A stretch of 54,746 nt of DNA from Prosthecobacter sp. (GTDB lineage Bacteria > Verrucomicrobiota > Verrucomicrobiia > Verrucomicrobiales > Verrucomicrobiaceae): assembly GCA_019186985.1 (NCBI GenBank), contig JABARQ010000021.1, positions 1-54,746 of the forward strand, read 5' to 3'. The translations under genes and the position numbers were made by a program. Shown here piece after piece: positions 8,465-17,354 of the stretch; position 1 is the first letter of the stretch; each line of letters starts with the position of its first letter. The notes below the pieces were generated by a model. The model was not told where the DNA came from, did no database searches, and was given only the letters and a program-made list of their open reading frames with translations.

Positions 8465-9802
8465 ATGTCTGAAGAATCCCCCCAGGTTGTGATCGTCGGC
8501 GCCGGTCCGGCAGGGTGCACGCTGGCCGGGCTGCTGGCCCAGCGCGGCATCCTCTGCCTGGTGTTTGACGATGACAAGCGCCCTGACCTGCTGGTGGGAG
8601 AATCCCTGATCCCCGGCGTGGTGCCCGTCTTTCGCCAGCTCGGCATCGAGGATCGAGTCGCGAAGATGTCGATGCTGAAGCCCGGGGCCTCCTTCTTCGT
8701 GACGGACGGCGGCCCGCGCATCCACTTCAGCTTCAAGAATGTCGAAGGCCACCTGCCCACCTACTCCTACAACGTGCCCAGGCCCGAATTTGACAACCTT
8801 CTGCGCACCCGCGCCGAGGAGCTCGGCGCACGTTTTGTCCACGCACATGCCGGGCTGGAAGGCGGCATCCGCAATGGCGAACCCATGATTCAACTGGATG
8901 CCGCAGCCCGCGAGGCCGCAGGTTTGAAGCCGGGGGACATGCCCCTGCTGGTGGACTGCTCGGGCCGTGCCAGGGCCTTCGCACGCACCATGAACCTGGA
9001 CTCCGAGCGTGGCGAGCGCGACGACATCGCCTACTTCGCGCATTTCGAGGACTTCGAGCATGACGAGGTCGATCCAGGCCAGGTCATCATCTCCGTCCTG
9101 CGCGCAGGCTGGAGCTGGCGCATTCCCCTGCCCGGCAGGCTCTCCGTCGGCATCGTCGTCTCCAAGGAGCACGCCAGGACGCTCGGGGCCACGGCGGAGG
9201 AACGGCTGGAAAACGCCATCCGGCAGGAGCCCTTGCTCGCCGCCAAAGCGGCCCGCGCCCGCCGCATCACGCCGGTGATGACCTATTCCAACTACCAGCT
9301 TCTCACCCGGTGCGGCCACGGCCCTGGGTGGGTGCTCTGCGGCGACGCCTTCGGCTTTGTCGACCCCATGCTGTCGCCCGGCCTCTTCATGTCGCTCGTC
9401 GGAGCACAGCAGCTTGACCGCTGCGTCTTCCGCCACGGCCTCGAGATCCTGGGGCAGCCGGAAAAGCTGGAGCGTGCGCTGAACCTATATTCAGACATCG
9501 TCACCGACTGGCATCGTGCGTGGCAGGAGCTGGTGCGCTACTTCTACGACGGCCGCATCTTCCGCATCCACCTGGCCGGCAAGAACCTCGCCATGAAGCC
9601 CTCCCCCTTCAACCTGGCGAGCCGCATGGAGCGTCACTCGACACGCCACATCGCCAGCATGGCCTCCGGAGGCTGGACGCGCTCCCGCTACAGCCGCAGC
9701 CTCATGCGCCTCCTGTCCCGTTATCTCGTCTGGGACGTCCCCCCTGCGGAAAACTTCGCCGTGCGGGGGTTGCGAAAGGAGCCCGTATCTGCAGCGGCGT
9801 AA
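8465..9802 (+). CDS. FAD-dependent oxidoreductase, halogenase-like
   Basis: A 445-residue flavoprotein. The dinucleotide fold starts at once (VVIVGAGPAGCTLAG, residues 8-22), followed by GESLIPGVVPVFRQLG. The segment KPGASFF at 72-78 sits where flavin-dependent halogenases carry their catalytic lysine (K72 here). The motif GWSWRIPLP matches the WxWxIP signature of that family, and CGDAFGFVDPMLSPGL is the FAD-binding GD motif. These features favour a halogenase-like enzyme over a geranylgeranyl reductase or simple monooxygenase, but the two groups share the fold and no carrier protein, NRPS/PKS or flavin reductase is nearby to supply substrate or reduced flavin. The soluble, cytoplasmic flavoprotein assignment is firm; halogenation is inference. 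Confidence 0.85.
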   Translation: MSEESPQVVIVGAGPAGCTLAGLLAQRGILCLVFDDDKRPDLLVGESLIPGVVPVFRQLGIEDRVAKMSMLKPGASFFVTDGGPRIHFSFKNVEGHLPTYSYNVPRPEFDNLLRTRAEELGARFVHAHAGLEGGIRNGEPMIQLDAAAREAAGLKPGDMPLLVDCSGRARAFARTMNLDSERGERDDIAYFAHFEDFEHDEVDPGQVIISVLRAGWSWRIPLPGRLSVGIVVSKEHARTLGATAEERLENAIRQEPLLAAKAARARRITPVMTYSNYQLLTRCGHGPGWVLCGDAFGFVDPMLSPGLFMSLVGAQQLDRCVFRHGLEILGQPEKLERALNLYSDIVTDWHRAWQELVRYFYDGRIFRIHLAGKNLAMKPSPFNLASRMERHSTRHIASMASGGWTRSRYSRSLMRLLSRYLVWDVPPAENFAVRGLRKEPVSAAA

Positions 9803-9812
9803 CAGGACAGGC

Positions 9813-10253
9813 TCACGGATTCTCCGGATTGAAAACCGCCTGGAGTTTGCCGGAGGGTCCTTCCGGCCAGTAGGCGCCGTCCTCGATCCATTCGCTCAGT
9901 TCACCGATCTCATCCTCCGTCAGGCTCAGTTCCTGTCGCGGCATCAGGCGGGGATGCGTGCCTCGGCGCGTCACGGCGGCCACGATCAGGCTGCAGTCAG
10001 GATCGCCGGGGATGATGAACGGGCGGCCGGTGCGGGGGCTGACCGAGGCCAGGGCGCTTTTCCGGTCCGAAAGATCCAGGCGGGCCGGTGCCTGCGGCCC
10101 CTGATGGCAGCGCAGGCAGTTGGCCTGAAACACCGGCTTCACATGCGCTTCAAAGTAGGCCGCCTTGCCGCGTGTTCCGTCCATCAGCGCGCAGGAGGAG
10201 ACGAGAAGGAGGCTGCCGGTGGCTGCCGAGACGGAGGCAAGGAAGGTCTTCAT
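9813..10253 (-). CDS. Lipoprotein c-type cytochrome (PSCyt1-like)
   Basis: A 146-residue lipoprotein. The N-terminus is a signal peptide ending in a lipobox (LLLVSSC), and a single CxxCH haem site (CLRCH) follows in the sequence AHVKPVFQANCLRCHQG. A distal methionine is probably the one in HPRLMPRQELSLTEDE, where MP is the usual sixth-ligand context. This layout matches the Planctomycetes/Verrucomicrobia cytochrome c domain often fused to DUF1549/DUF1553, here as a free-standing single-domain protein. An AAGGAAAGGAA stretch upstream of the ATG can act as ribosome binding site. It is divergent from the first sulfatase gene and convergent with the flavoprotein gene. Electron partner unknown. 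Confidence 0.85.
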   Translation of the reverse strand: MKTFLASVSAATGSLLLVSSCALMDGTRGKAAYFEAHVKPVFQANCLRCHQGPQAPARLDLSDRKSALASVSPRTGRPFIIPGDPDCSLIVAAVTRRGTHPRLMPRQELSLTEDEIGELSEWIEDGAYWPEGPSGKLQAVFNPENP

Positions 10254-10376
10254 GGGTTCGAGGATTCCTTTCCTTTACCAGGGTATCACGCGGTTTCGCA
10301 CAACATTTTTTGCGGAAGCGGCCGCTGCAATGGGATGAAGCAATGCCGCCGCAGATCGCGTTACCCTGGGCTGTCC

Positions 10377-11783
10377 ATGAAACCGCTGCTCCTTTTTCTC
10401 GCCCTGGCCGCCTCCTGCGTTCACGCGGCCAGGCCGAACATCCTCCTTCTCTTCGCCGATGATCACTGCCACGAGGCCGTGCGGGCCTTCGGCCGGACGG
10501 ACATCGACACGCCGAACCTGGACCGCCTCGCCGCCAGCGGCACCACCTTCACCCGCGCCAGCAACATGGGCTCCTGGAGCGGCGCCGTCTGCGTGGCCAG
10601 CCGCACCATGCTCATCACCGGCCGCAGCGTCTGGGATGCGAACAAAGTTTACAACAAGACCGATGCCGAGCGTGCGGCGGGCGTGCTCTGGCCGCAGCTG
10701 ATGAAAAAGGCCGGCTACCGCACCTACATGACCGGCAAATGGCACATCCAGACCGACGCCACGAAGTGCTTCGACGTCACTCGGAACGTCCGCGCCGGCA
10801 TGCCTAAAACCGTGCCCGCCTCCTACAACCGGCCGCTCCAGGACATGCACGACCCCTGGAGCCCCTTTGACCGCAGCCTGGGCGGCTTCTGGGAGGGCGG
10901 CACCCACTGGAGCGAGGTCGTGGCGAATGACGCGCTCGGCTTTTTCAAGGAGGCTCAAAAATCGGACGAACCCTTCTTCATCTACGCCGCCTTCAACGCC
11001 CCGCACGACCCGCGTCAGGCTCCAAAGGAGTTCCTCGACCGCTACCCGCTGGAACGCATCGCGATGCCGGAGAACTTCCTGCCCGAATATCCCCACAAGG
11101 ACGCCATTGGATGCTCCCACAAGCTGCGGGATGAAAACCTCGCGCCCATGCCGCGCACCGAGCTGGCGGTGAAAACCCACCGCCGGGAATACTATGCGCT
11201 CATCACCCACCTGGACCAGCAGATCGGGAGAATCCTGGACGAACTCGACGCCTCCGGCCGTGCTGACAACACCTGGATCTTCTTCACCGCCGACCACGGG
11301 CTCGCGGTGGGGCATCATGGTTTGTTCGGCAAGCAGAACCTCTATGAGCACAGCGTGCGCGTCCCCTTTTTCGTCGCAGGACCTGGTGTGGCAAAAGGCG
11401 CGAAGATCGACGAGGCCATCTACCTGCAGGATGTCATGGCCACGGCGCTGGATCTCGCCGGGGCGGAGAAGCCGCCGCATGTTTTCTTCAACAGCCTGCG
11501 CCCGCTGCTGGAAGGCCGTCAGAAGCAGACAAGCTACCCTTCCGTCTATGGCGCCTATCTCGACCTGCAGCGCTCCGTCACCCGCGACGGCTGGAAGCTG
11601 ATCGCCTATCCCAAGGCCGGCGTGCTGCGTCTTTACCACCTGGCCGAAGACCCGGAGGAGATGAAGGACCTGGCGGCCAGCCCCGCACATGCCGCAAAGA
11701 GGCAGGAGCTTTTCCAGGAGCTGGTGCGCCTTTCCAGCGGGATGGGCGACCAGCTCGACCTGAAGGCCACCTTTGCCAACTGA
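10377..11783 (+). CDS. Sulfatase, CxAxR active-site type
   Basis: A 468-residue secreted sulfatase of the formylglycine (alkaline-phosphatase superfamily) class. The ATG at 10377 begins a signal peptide ([19 protein letters not shown]). Metal-binding D28/D29 (FADDH) is followed by the active-site motif CVASR with C72, which must be oxidised to formylglycine. The third position is alanine instead of the commoner proline; C/S-x-A/P-x-R variants are known to be functional. Later motifs GKWHIQ and [16 protein letters not shown] supply further metal and sulfate ligands. The substrate is probably a sulfated polysaccharide, not predictable in detail. It is followed after 19 bp by a second sulfatase, so the two likely form an operon. 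The maturating enzyme is not in the window. Confidence 0.93.
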   Translation: MKPLLLFLALAASCVHAARPNILLLFADDHCHEAVRAFGRTDIDTPNLDRLAASGTTFTRASNMGSWSGAVCVASRTMLITGRSVWDANKVYNKTDAERAAGVLWPQLMKKAGYRTYMTGKWHIQTDATKCFDVTRNVRAGMPKTVPASYNRPLQDMHDPWSPFDRSLGGFWEGGTHWSEVVANDALGFFKEAQKSDEPFFIYAAFNAPHDPRQAPKEFLDRYPLERIAMPENFLPEYPHKDAIGCSHKLRDENLAPMPRTELAVKTHRREYYALITHLDQQIGRILDELDASGRADNTWIFFTADHGLAVGHHGLFGKQNLYEHSVRVPFFVAGPGVAKGAKIDEAIYLQDVMATALDLAGAEKPPHVFFNSLRPLLEGRQKQTSYPSVYGAYLDLQRSVTRDGWKLIAYPKAGVLRLYHLAEDPEEMKDLAASPAHAAKRQELFQELVRLSSGMGDQLDLKATFAN

Positions 11784-11802
11784 ACCCGGCTCTCACCCGA
11801 CC

Positions 11803-13356
11803 ATGAAGCCCCTGCTCCTCCTGCTTGCCGCCTCCAGCCTGCTCCAGGCCGCCGAAAAACGGCCTAACATCCTTTTCGCCATCGCCGACGACTGGGGCGC
11901 CCACGCCGGCGTTTACGGCACGCCCTGGGTGAAGACGCCCGCCTTTGACCGCATCGCCAGGGAGGGCGTGCTCTTCACCCACGCCTACACGCCCGTCGCC
12001 AAGTGCGCCCCGTCCCGCGCCATCGTGCTGACCGGCCGCCATGCCTGGCAGAACGAGGAGGCCGGCAACCACATGGCCTTTTTTCCCGCGAAGCTGAAAA
12101 GCTGGCCCGAGGTGCTCATGGACAAGGGCTGGCACATGGGCATCACCGGCAAGGGCTGGGGCCCGGGCGTTGCCAATGACAAGGACGGCAGGCCGAGGCA
12201 GATCACCGGCCTGCCCTTCAACCGCCGCAAGGCGCCGCCGCCTGCCACCGGCATGACCAACAATGATTATGCGGCCAACTTCACCGACTTCCTCGACGCT
12301 GCGCCCAAGGACACGCCCTGGTGCTTCTGGTATGGAAGCCTTGAGCCGCATCGCGGCTATGAGTTCCAGTCCGGCGTGAAGAAGGGCGGCAAGAGGCTCG
12401 CCGACATCCCGAGGGTGCCCGGCTTCTGGCCCGAGGATGACATCGTCCGCCATGACATGCTGGACTACGCCTTCGAGGTGGAGCACACCGACCGCCATCT
12501 CGGCCGCATGATCACAGAACTGGAGAAGCGCGGCCTGCTCGACAGCACCCTCATCATCGTCACCGCCGACCACGGCATGCCCTTCCCCCGCGGCAAGGGC
12601 TATGCCTACGAGGCCAGCAACCATGTGCCGCTAGCGGTTCGTTATCCGGCGGGCATGAAGCACCCCGGACGCGTGGTCGATGACTTTGTCAGCTTCATCG
12701 ACATCGCCCCCACGCTGCTTGATTACGCAGGCGTTGCGGCGAAGGAGAGCGGCATGATGCCGGTCACCGGCTCAAGCTGGCGGCCCATCCTGGAGAGCGA
12801 CAGGGCGGGCCGTGTCGTGGCGGAACGCGACCACGCCCTCGTCGGCAAGGAGCGCACCGATGTCGGACGGCCTCATGACCAGGGCTATCCCATCCGCGGC
12901 ATCATCACCGCCGAACATCTTTTGCTGAAAAACCACGAGCCCTCCCGCTGGCCGGCGGGCAACCCCGAGACAGGCTACCTCGACACCGACGGCGGCCCGA
13001 CCAAGTCGCTGATCCTGGAGATGGGCCGCAAGGACCGGAATGACAGGTTCTGGAGGCTGAACTTCGGCATGCGTCCGGCCGAGGAGTTCTATGACCTGAC
13101 CGTGGATGAAGACTGTGTCCACAACCTCGCCGGGGAGTCCGTTCACCAGGAGACCATCAGCAGGCTTCGTGAACGCCTGGAGTCTGAGCTGAAGGCGCAG
13201 GGCGACCCGCGCATGGCGGGCAACGGCCACATTTTCGACGAGTATCCCGCCACGAACGGGGCCGGGTTTTATGAGAAGTTCATGCGCGGCGAAAAGGTCA
13301 GCGCCGGCTGGGTGACGCCCACGGATTTCGAGAAGGAGCCGGTCAAACCGCGCTGA
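11803..13356 (+). CDS. Sulfatase, CAPSR type
   Basis: A 517-residue secreted sulfatase with signal peptide [16 protein letters not shown] and start ATG at 11803, 19 bp after the previous gene. Metal ligands D29/D30 (IADDWG), the canonical formylglycine motif CAPSR with C68 and TGRH following, the [10 protein letters not shown] loop and the [17 protein letters not shown] motif are all in place. The overall order (ADDWG near the start, [11 protein letters not shown] late) resembles the heparan N-sulfatase (SGSH)-like sulfatase subgroup, so an N-sulfo or O-sulfo group on a glycan is a reasonable guess. The two neighbouring sulfatases differ in their active-site motif and are only distantly similar, so they probably act on different sulfate positions of one polymer. 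Confidence 0.93.
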   Translation: MKPLLLLLAASSLLQAAEKRPNILFAIADDWGAHAGVYGTPWVKTPAFDRIAREGVLFTHAYTPVAKCAPSRAIVLTGRHAWQNEEAGNHMAFFPAKLKSWPEVLMDKGWHMGITGKGWGPGVANDKDGRPRQITGLPFNRRKAPPPATGMTNNDYAANFTDFLDAAPKDTPWCFWYGSLEPHRGYEFQSGVKKGGKRLADIPRVPGFWPEDDIVRHDMLDYAFEVEHTDRHLGRMITELEKRGLLDSTLIIVTADHGMPFPRGKGYAYEASNHVPLAVRYPAGMKHPGRVVDDFVSFIDIAPTLLDYAGVAAKESGMMPVTGSSWRPILESDRAGRVVAERDHALVGKERTDVGRPHDQGYPIRGIITAEHLLLKNHEPSRWPAGNPETGYLDTDGGPTKSLILEMGRKDRNDRFWRLNFGMRPAEEFYDLTVDEDCVHNLAGESVHQETISRLRERLESELKAQGDPRMAGNGHIFDEYPATNGAGFYEKFMRGEKVSAGWVTPTDFEKEPVKPR

Positions 13357-13360
13357 GGTC

Positions 13361-14812
13361 TCAGGCCAGCAGGTCCTTCACGACATGGCCGTGGATGTCG
13401 GTGAGACGGTAGTCACGGCCCTGGAAACGGTAGGTCAGGCGCTCGTGGTCGAAGCCAAGCAGGTGCATGATCGTGGCCTGGAGGTCATGCACATGCACCT
13501 TGTTCTCGGCGATGTGGAAGCCGAGCTCGTCGGTGCTTCCATAATCAAAACCCGCCTTCACGCCACCGCCCGCCATGAAGACCGTGAAGCAGTCCGGATA
13601 GTGGTCGCGCCCGAGCACCTTGCTGGCGGCCGTGCGGCCCTCGCGGAAGGGCGTGCGGCCGAACTCCCCGCCCCAGACGATGAGGGTGTCCTCCAGCAGC
13701 CCGCGCTGCTTCAGGTCCTTGATCAGGGCGGCGACGGGCCTGTCGGTGGCGGCCATTTTTTTAGTCAGGCCGTCGGTGATGCCGTTGTCGGGCCCGGTGC
13801 CGTGGAAGTCCCAGCCCCAGTCGAAAAGCTGAATGAAGCGCACGCCCTGTTCGACAAGGCGGCGGGCCAGCAGGCAGTTGTTGGCAAAGCTGGACTCACC
13901 GGGCTTCGCCCCATAGTCCTCGAGGATGTGCGCTGGCTCCCTGGCGATGTCCATCACCTCGGGCACGCTGGCCTGCATGCGGTAGGCCAGCTCATACTGG
14001 GCGATGCGGGTCACGGTCTCCGGATGACCGAACTCGGCGGCCTGCGCCTCGTTGAGCTCGCGCAGGGCGTCGAGGGTTTTGCGCCGCAGCTCACGGCTCA
14101 TGCCGGCGGGATTGGAGGCAAACAAAACGGGGTCGCCCTTGCTGCGGCACTGCACGCCCTGATAGACGCTGGGAATGAAGCCGCTGCCCCAGAGCCCCTG
14201 GCCGCCGCTCGGCTGGGTGCCGCTGGAGATCAGGCAGACAAAGCCCGGCAGGTCCTGGTTTTCCGTGCCCAGGCCATAGGTCACCCAGGAGCCCATGGAC
14301 GGACGGCCCTGGCGTGTGTGACCGGTGAACAGCAGCAGCTCGGCAGGGGCGTGGTTGAACTGGTCCGTGAACATCGACCTCACCATCGTGATGTCGTCGG
14401 CGATGCTGTGGAAGTTCGGGCAGGCGTCGCTCATCCACATGCCCGCCTTGCCATGCTGCCTGAAGGTGCGCGGCGTGCCCATGAGCTTCGGCACGCCCGA
14501 GGTGAAGGCAAAGGTGCGCCCCTTCAGCTCGCTGTCCGGACAGTTCTGCCCGTCGCGCTTCACCAGCTCCGGCTTGTAGTCGAAGAGGTCCAGATGCGGG
14601 GGCGCTCCGGACATGTGGAGATAGATCACACGCCTGGCCTTGGCGGCAAAAGGCGCGTGCCGGGGAGCCAGGGGGTTGTTTGCCGCAGGCAGCGCGCCGG
14701 CTTCCTGCTGCATTGCCTGCAACGCCAGCGCTCCCAGGCTGAACTGCCCTGCCTGTCCCAGAAACTGGCGGCGGGTGCGAAACTGGAGCTTGTCGAACTG
14801 GACAGGATTCAT
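13361..14812 (-). CDS. DUF1501 protein, Tat-exported
   Basis: A 483-residue protein of the DUF1501 family. The ATG at 14812 gives the family-typical opening MNPVQFDKLQFRTRRQFLG with a twin-arginine signal (RTRRQFLG, hydrophobic stretch to about residue 40). An alternative ATG at 14848 would add 12 residues, and neither has a clear Shine-Dalgarno. The body carries family landmarks: YLHMSGAPPHLDLFDYKPEL, FNHAPAELLLFTGHTRQGRPSMGSW, QLFDWGWDFHGT and WGGEFGRTPF. DUF1501 belongs to the alkaline-phosphatase/sulfatase-like superfamily and is normally encoded next to a DUF1549/DUF1553 cytochrome protein; that partner is absent here. It is convergent, with a 4-bp gap, to the sulfatases. The biochemical function of the family is unknown. 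Confidence 0.9.
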   Translation of the reverse strand: MNPVQFDKLQFRTRRQFLGQAGQFSLGALALQAMQQEAGALPAANNPLAPRHAPFAAKARRVIYLHMSGAPPHLDLFDYKPELVKRDGQNCPDSELKGRTFAFTSGVPKLMGTPRTFRQHGKAGMWMSDACPNFHSIADDITMVRSMFTDQFNHAPAELLLFTGHTRQGRPSMGSWVTYGLGTENQDLPGFVCLISSGTQPSGGQGLWGSGFIPSVYQGVQCRSKGDPVLFASNPAGMSRELRRKTLDALRELNEAQAAEFGHPETVTRIAQYELAYRMQASVPEVMDIAREPAHILEDYGAKPGESSFANNCLLARRLVEQGVRFIQLFDWGWDFHGTGPDNGITDGLTKKMAATDRPVAALIKDLKQRGLLEDTLIVWGGEFGRTPFREGRTAASKVLGRDHYPDCFTVFMAGGGVKAGFDYGSTDELGFHIAENKVHVHDLQATIMHLLGFDHERLTYRFQGRDYRLTDIHGHVVKDLLA

Positions 14813-14893
14813 GGCCTTGAATACGCCGGTGGAGGCAGTGGCTTGCATGAAGCAACCGCCGTCTCTCTGTCAGGAGGTCGTCTAAAAACAGAA

Positions 14894-14921
14894 CGGGCCG
14901 GGATTCCGTCATCCCGGCCCG
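14894..14921 (-). terminator. Rho-independent terminator
   Basis: A perfect 11-bp inverted repeat, CGGGCCGGGAT / ATCCCGGCCCG, encloses a 6-nt loop. Read on the minus strand it is followed by TTCTGTTTTTAG, a U-rich tail. It therefore most likely ends transcription of the two-component operon to its right (stop at 15104) before the DUF1501 gene. Confidence 0.7.
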
Positions 14922-14940
14922 CTGCGGTTTAGTCTTGAAT

Positions 14941-14975
14941 TCCGCCTCTTCAGGCTCCCGGCAAGAAGAGGCGGA
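14941..14975. other. Second hairpin beside the terminator
   Basis: A perfect 11-bp inverted repeat (TCCGCCTCTTC at 14941-14951 and GAAGAGGCGGA at 14965-14975, 13-nt loop) lies 20 bp from the terminator in the same 255-bp gene-free gap. It has no T-run on either side, so it may be an RNA-stabilising or auxiliary termination hairpin. Its function cannot be decided from the sequence. Confidence 0.45.
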
Positions 14976-15103
14976 TGGTTCAGGACAAATCTTCGTGAAA
15001 AGCGACCTGATGCATTCGACCCAGGCCTTGAAAATCAGTTCAAAGGAAATCGAAAAAAATGGTTCTTTTCCGGAACCTGTTGCCAAATCGTTGGTTATGA
15101 ACG

Positions 15104-16498
15104 CTATCCCTGAGGCAGCTTGATCCAGAAGCTGGCACCTCCGGTCAGCCGGTTTGCAACTCCGACACTTCCACCATGAGCAGTGGCAATGGCCCGGACG
15201 AGGCTCAAGCCCAGCCCGATGCCGGGATGTCGTGATCTGGAAACCGTCCCCCGATTGTAGCGTTCCCAGATCATGTTCAGCTCCTCCGGATGCACGCCCG
15301 GGCCGGTGTCCTCGACGAAGATGACCGCCCCGGTGCCCTCGGCCTGCCAGCGTACGGTGATCTTGCCCCCCTTCGGCGTGTAGGCGAGGGCGTTGTCGAG
15401 AAGGTTGGAGATCGCCTGGTTGATCAGCTCGCGGTCAATGCTCACCACCAGGTCCAGTCCCTGCTCGATTCCGAGGCTCAGCCCGCGGTCCTCAGCCGCC
15501 GGAGTGAACAGGTCCACCAGGTTCCTCAGAAGGTCATGGACGGAGGTCTGCTGGCGGTACAAACGCAGGGCGTTGTGGTCGCCGGCGCGGATGGTCAGGA
15601 TGCTCTGCACCAGCTGGGTGGCACGGTCGATCTCCTCCAGGCTGCGAGCGGCCGCATCCTGGGCCTCGGGACTGTCACTCTTGTCGAGCAGCGTCTCCAG
15701 GTTGCCCCGGATACGGGCCAGCGGGGTGCGCAGCTCATGGGCGAGCTGGTCATTGGTGCTCTGCAGTTCGCGGGTCAGGCTGAGGATCTGATCCAGGCCG
15801 GCGTTGACGACCGATGCCAGCGTCTTGAGCTCGGGAATGGCGCGCGGTGCCATGAGCCGGGCGGTGCCTTCCGGCAGGTGCAGCTGGCGGGCGCTGGAGG
15901 TGAAGGCACGGATGGGCACCAGCACTTCATGGGAATACCAGATGACAGGCAGCAGGGCCACCGCCGCAGCCATGATGCCGGCCAGCCAGAGATACATGGT
16001 GATGTTGTGCTGGTAGCGCCGGGCCTCCGCATCCGTGCGGCCGAACCAAAGATAGCTTCCATCCTTCAGCCGTGTCACGCCAACGGTCAGGCGCAGGCCG
16101 GTTTCCGGCGACTGCACCTCCTTCAGCACGGTCCTCCGGGTGTTCCAGTCGTTGACCGGCGGCCTCACGGGCCATTCATAACCACGCATGGATTCGGGGA
16201 TCTCCTCATAGAGAACCCGGCCTTCCGTCGTGGTGATGCGCAGGCCGTTGCTGTCGCTGTGCTGGCCCGCCGGAAAAACCTCCCTCACCCCCTGGACCCC
16301 CGAGGAGGCGTGAATCGCGGCGTATTCCACCAGGTCATCCACGATGATCGCCGAGTCAAAGCGGTGCAGGTCACGGCTCACGGCGCTGCGCACAAACACC
16401 AGCGTCAGGGCGATGCTGGTTCCGACAAATAACGCCAGCAGCACGGCAAGCCGCCACTGCGACGGGATGCGGTCAAGGGCGTTCTTTTTGGAAGGCAT
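15104..16498 (-). CDS. Sensor histidine kinase (HAMP/HisKA type)
   Basis: A 464-residue membrane kinase with helices at about 15-38 and 166-188 enclosing a periplasmic sensor of roughly 125 residues with no recognised fold. A HAMP-like linker (VPIRAFTSSARQLHLPEG) leads to the DHp helix QLAHELRTPLARIRGNLE with phospho-acceptor H254. The ATPase domain has the N box (NQAISNLLDNALAYTPKG) and G boxes (VEDTGPGV, GIGLGLSLVRAIATAHGG). The gene begins inside the 3' end of its response-regulator gene (26-bp overlap, 16473-16498), so translation is coupled. With the divergent TonB-dependent receptor next door, sensing of a receptor substrate or metal is a reasonable inference. A terminator lies downstream at 14894-14921. 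Confidence 0.94.
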   Translation of the reverse strand: MPSKKNALDRIPSQWRLAVLLALFVGTSIALTLVFVRSAVSRDLHRFDSAIIVDDLVEYAAIHASSGVQGVREVFPAGQHSDSNGLRITTTEGRVLYEEIPESMRGYEWPVRPPVNDWNTRRTVLKEVQSPETGLRLTVGVTRLKDGSYLWFGRTDAEARRYQHNITMYLWLAGIMAAAVALLPVIWYSHEVLVPIRAFTSSARQLHLPEGTARLMAPRAIPELKTLASVVNAGLDQILSLTRELQSTNDQLAHELRTPLARIRGNLETLLDKSDSPEAQDAAARSLEEIDRATQLVQSILTIRAGDHNALRLYRQQTSVHDLLRNLVDLFTPAAEDRGLSLGIEQGLDLVVSIDRELINQAISNLLDNALAYTPKGGKITVRWQAEGTGAVIFVEDTGPGVHPEELNMIWERYNRGTVSRSRHPGIGLGLSLVRAIATAHGGSVGVANRLTGGASFWIKLPQG

Positions 16499-17150
16499 AA
16501 CCTTTGCCGCGCACGGTTTCGATGTGCAGGTCGCTGCCTGCGGATTCCAGCTTCCGGCGCAGCCGGCAGATCATGGCATCCACCACGTTGGTGCCCGGGT
16601 CAAACCGGATGTCCCAGACCTGCTCAAGCAGAAACTGCTTCGGCACAATCCGGCCCTCATGCTGCATCAACACCTCCAGCAGCGTCCATTCACGCGGCTG
16701 AAGGTCAACGGTTTCCTCGGCACAGATGACCCGGCGCTTGACCGGATCCAGCACGGAATTGCCGATGCGTCGGCGTGATGGCTGGGCATGGGCGGCACGG
16801 CGATGGAGCGCATCCAGCCTGGCCAGCAGCTCCTCCGCCGCAAAAGGCTTCGTCAGGTAGTCGTCGCCACCGGCGGCCAGGCCACGCACCCGGTCAGGCA
16901 CCCCGGCCCGGGCCGTGAGAAAGATGACCGGCACCGTGATGCCGCTCCGCCTCAGCGTCTCCACAATCGTAAAGCCATCGATGTCCGGCAGGCCCACATC
17001 CAGGATCGCTGCATCACAGGTGTGATCCTTGAACCAGTCCAGCGCCGCCTGCCCGTTTTCCAGCCATTGCAGCGAATGCCCTGCCTCCGCCATCCAGGAG
17101 GTCATCTGGCGGCCAAGCTCGGGATCGTCTTCAACGAGGAGAAGATGCAT
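16473..17150 (-). CDS. OmpR-family response regulator
   Basis: A 225-residue response regulator. The ATG at 17150 is preferred because the receiver domain starts immediately (MHLLLVEDDPELG), although an in-frame start at 17174 would add eight residues. Acidic pocket E7/D8/D9, phospho-acceptor D51 (ILDVGLPDIDG), the LTARAG switch threonine and YLTKPF lysine are all present. The C-terminal winged helix includes LQPREWTLLEVLMQHEGRIVPKQFL and the recognition helix region NVVDAMICRLRRKLES. It is the first gene of an operon with the kinase that overlaps its 3' end. The divergent TonB-dependent receptor promoter, which carries an inverted repeat at 17304-17324, is the obvious candidate target. Confidence 0.94.
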   Translation of the reverse strand: MHLLLVEDDPELGRQMTSWMAEAGHSLQWLENGQAALDWFKDHTCDAAILDVGLPDIDGFTIVETLRRSGITVPVIFLTARAGVPDRVRGLAAGGDDYLTKPFAAEELLARLDALHRRAAHAQPSRRRIGNSVLDPVKRRVICAEETVDLQPREWTLLEVLMQHEGRIVPKQFLLEQVWDIRFDPGTNVVDAMICRLRRKLESAGSDLHIETVRGKGYAFQKERP

Positions 17151-17263
17151 GCGCAATGACGATGGCACGAACACGCCCAGGGCGTCACGCAGAAAGTCCA
17201 GGCCACTCTCCCAGTAAAAAACTCCCTGAAAACCCGTAAATGCGACGTCATCGCAAAAAGTTA

Positions 17264-17324
17264 TTGCATCTGAATCTCAACCTCCTATAGCAGGCGCACC
17301 AAAAAGTGAGACAACATCTCATTT
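17264..17324 (+). promoter_or_regulatory. Putative promoter and palindromic operator of the TonB receptor
   Basis: A possible -35 (TTGCAT, 17264-17269) and -10 (TATAGC, 17286-17291) are separated by 16 bp. Just downstream, TGAGA (17307-17311) and TCTCA (17317-17321) form an inverted repeat around CAACA, extending imperfectly to 8-bp arms. The palindrome would sit over or just after the transcription start, a repressor-like position. The promoter match is weak and the role is inference. Confidence 0.4.
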
Positions 17325-17354
17325 ACACCCCTTTCTCGAAACTCCGCTCACACC

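Noticed and set aside
17151..17354. A Fur-box upstream of the TonB-dependent receptor
   Set aside because: No 19-bp GATAATGAT-type match was found; only the TGAGA/TCTCA palindrome is present.
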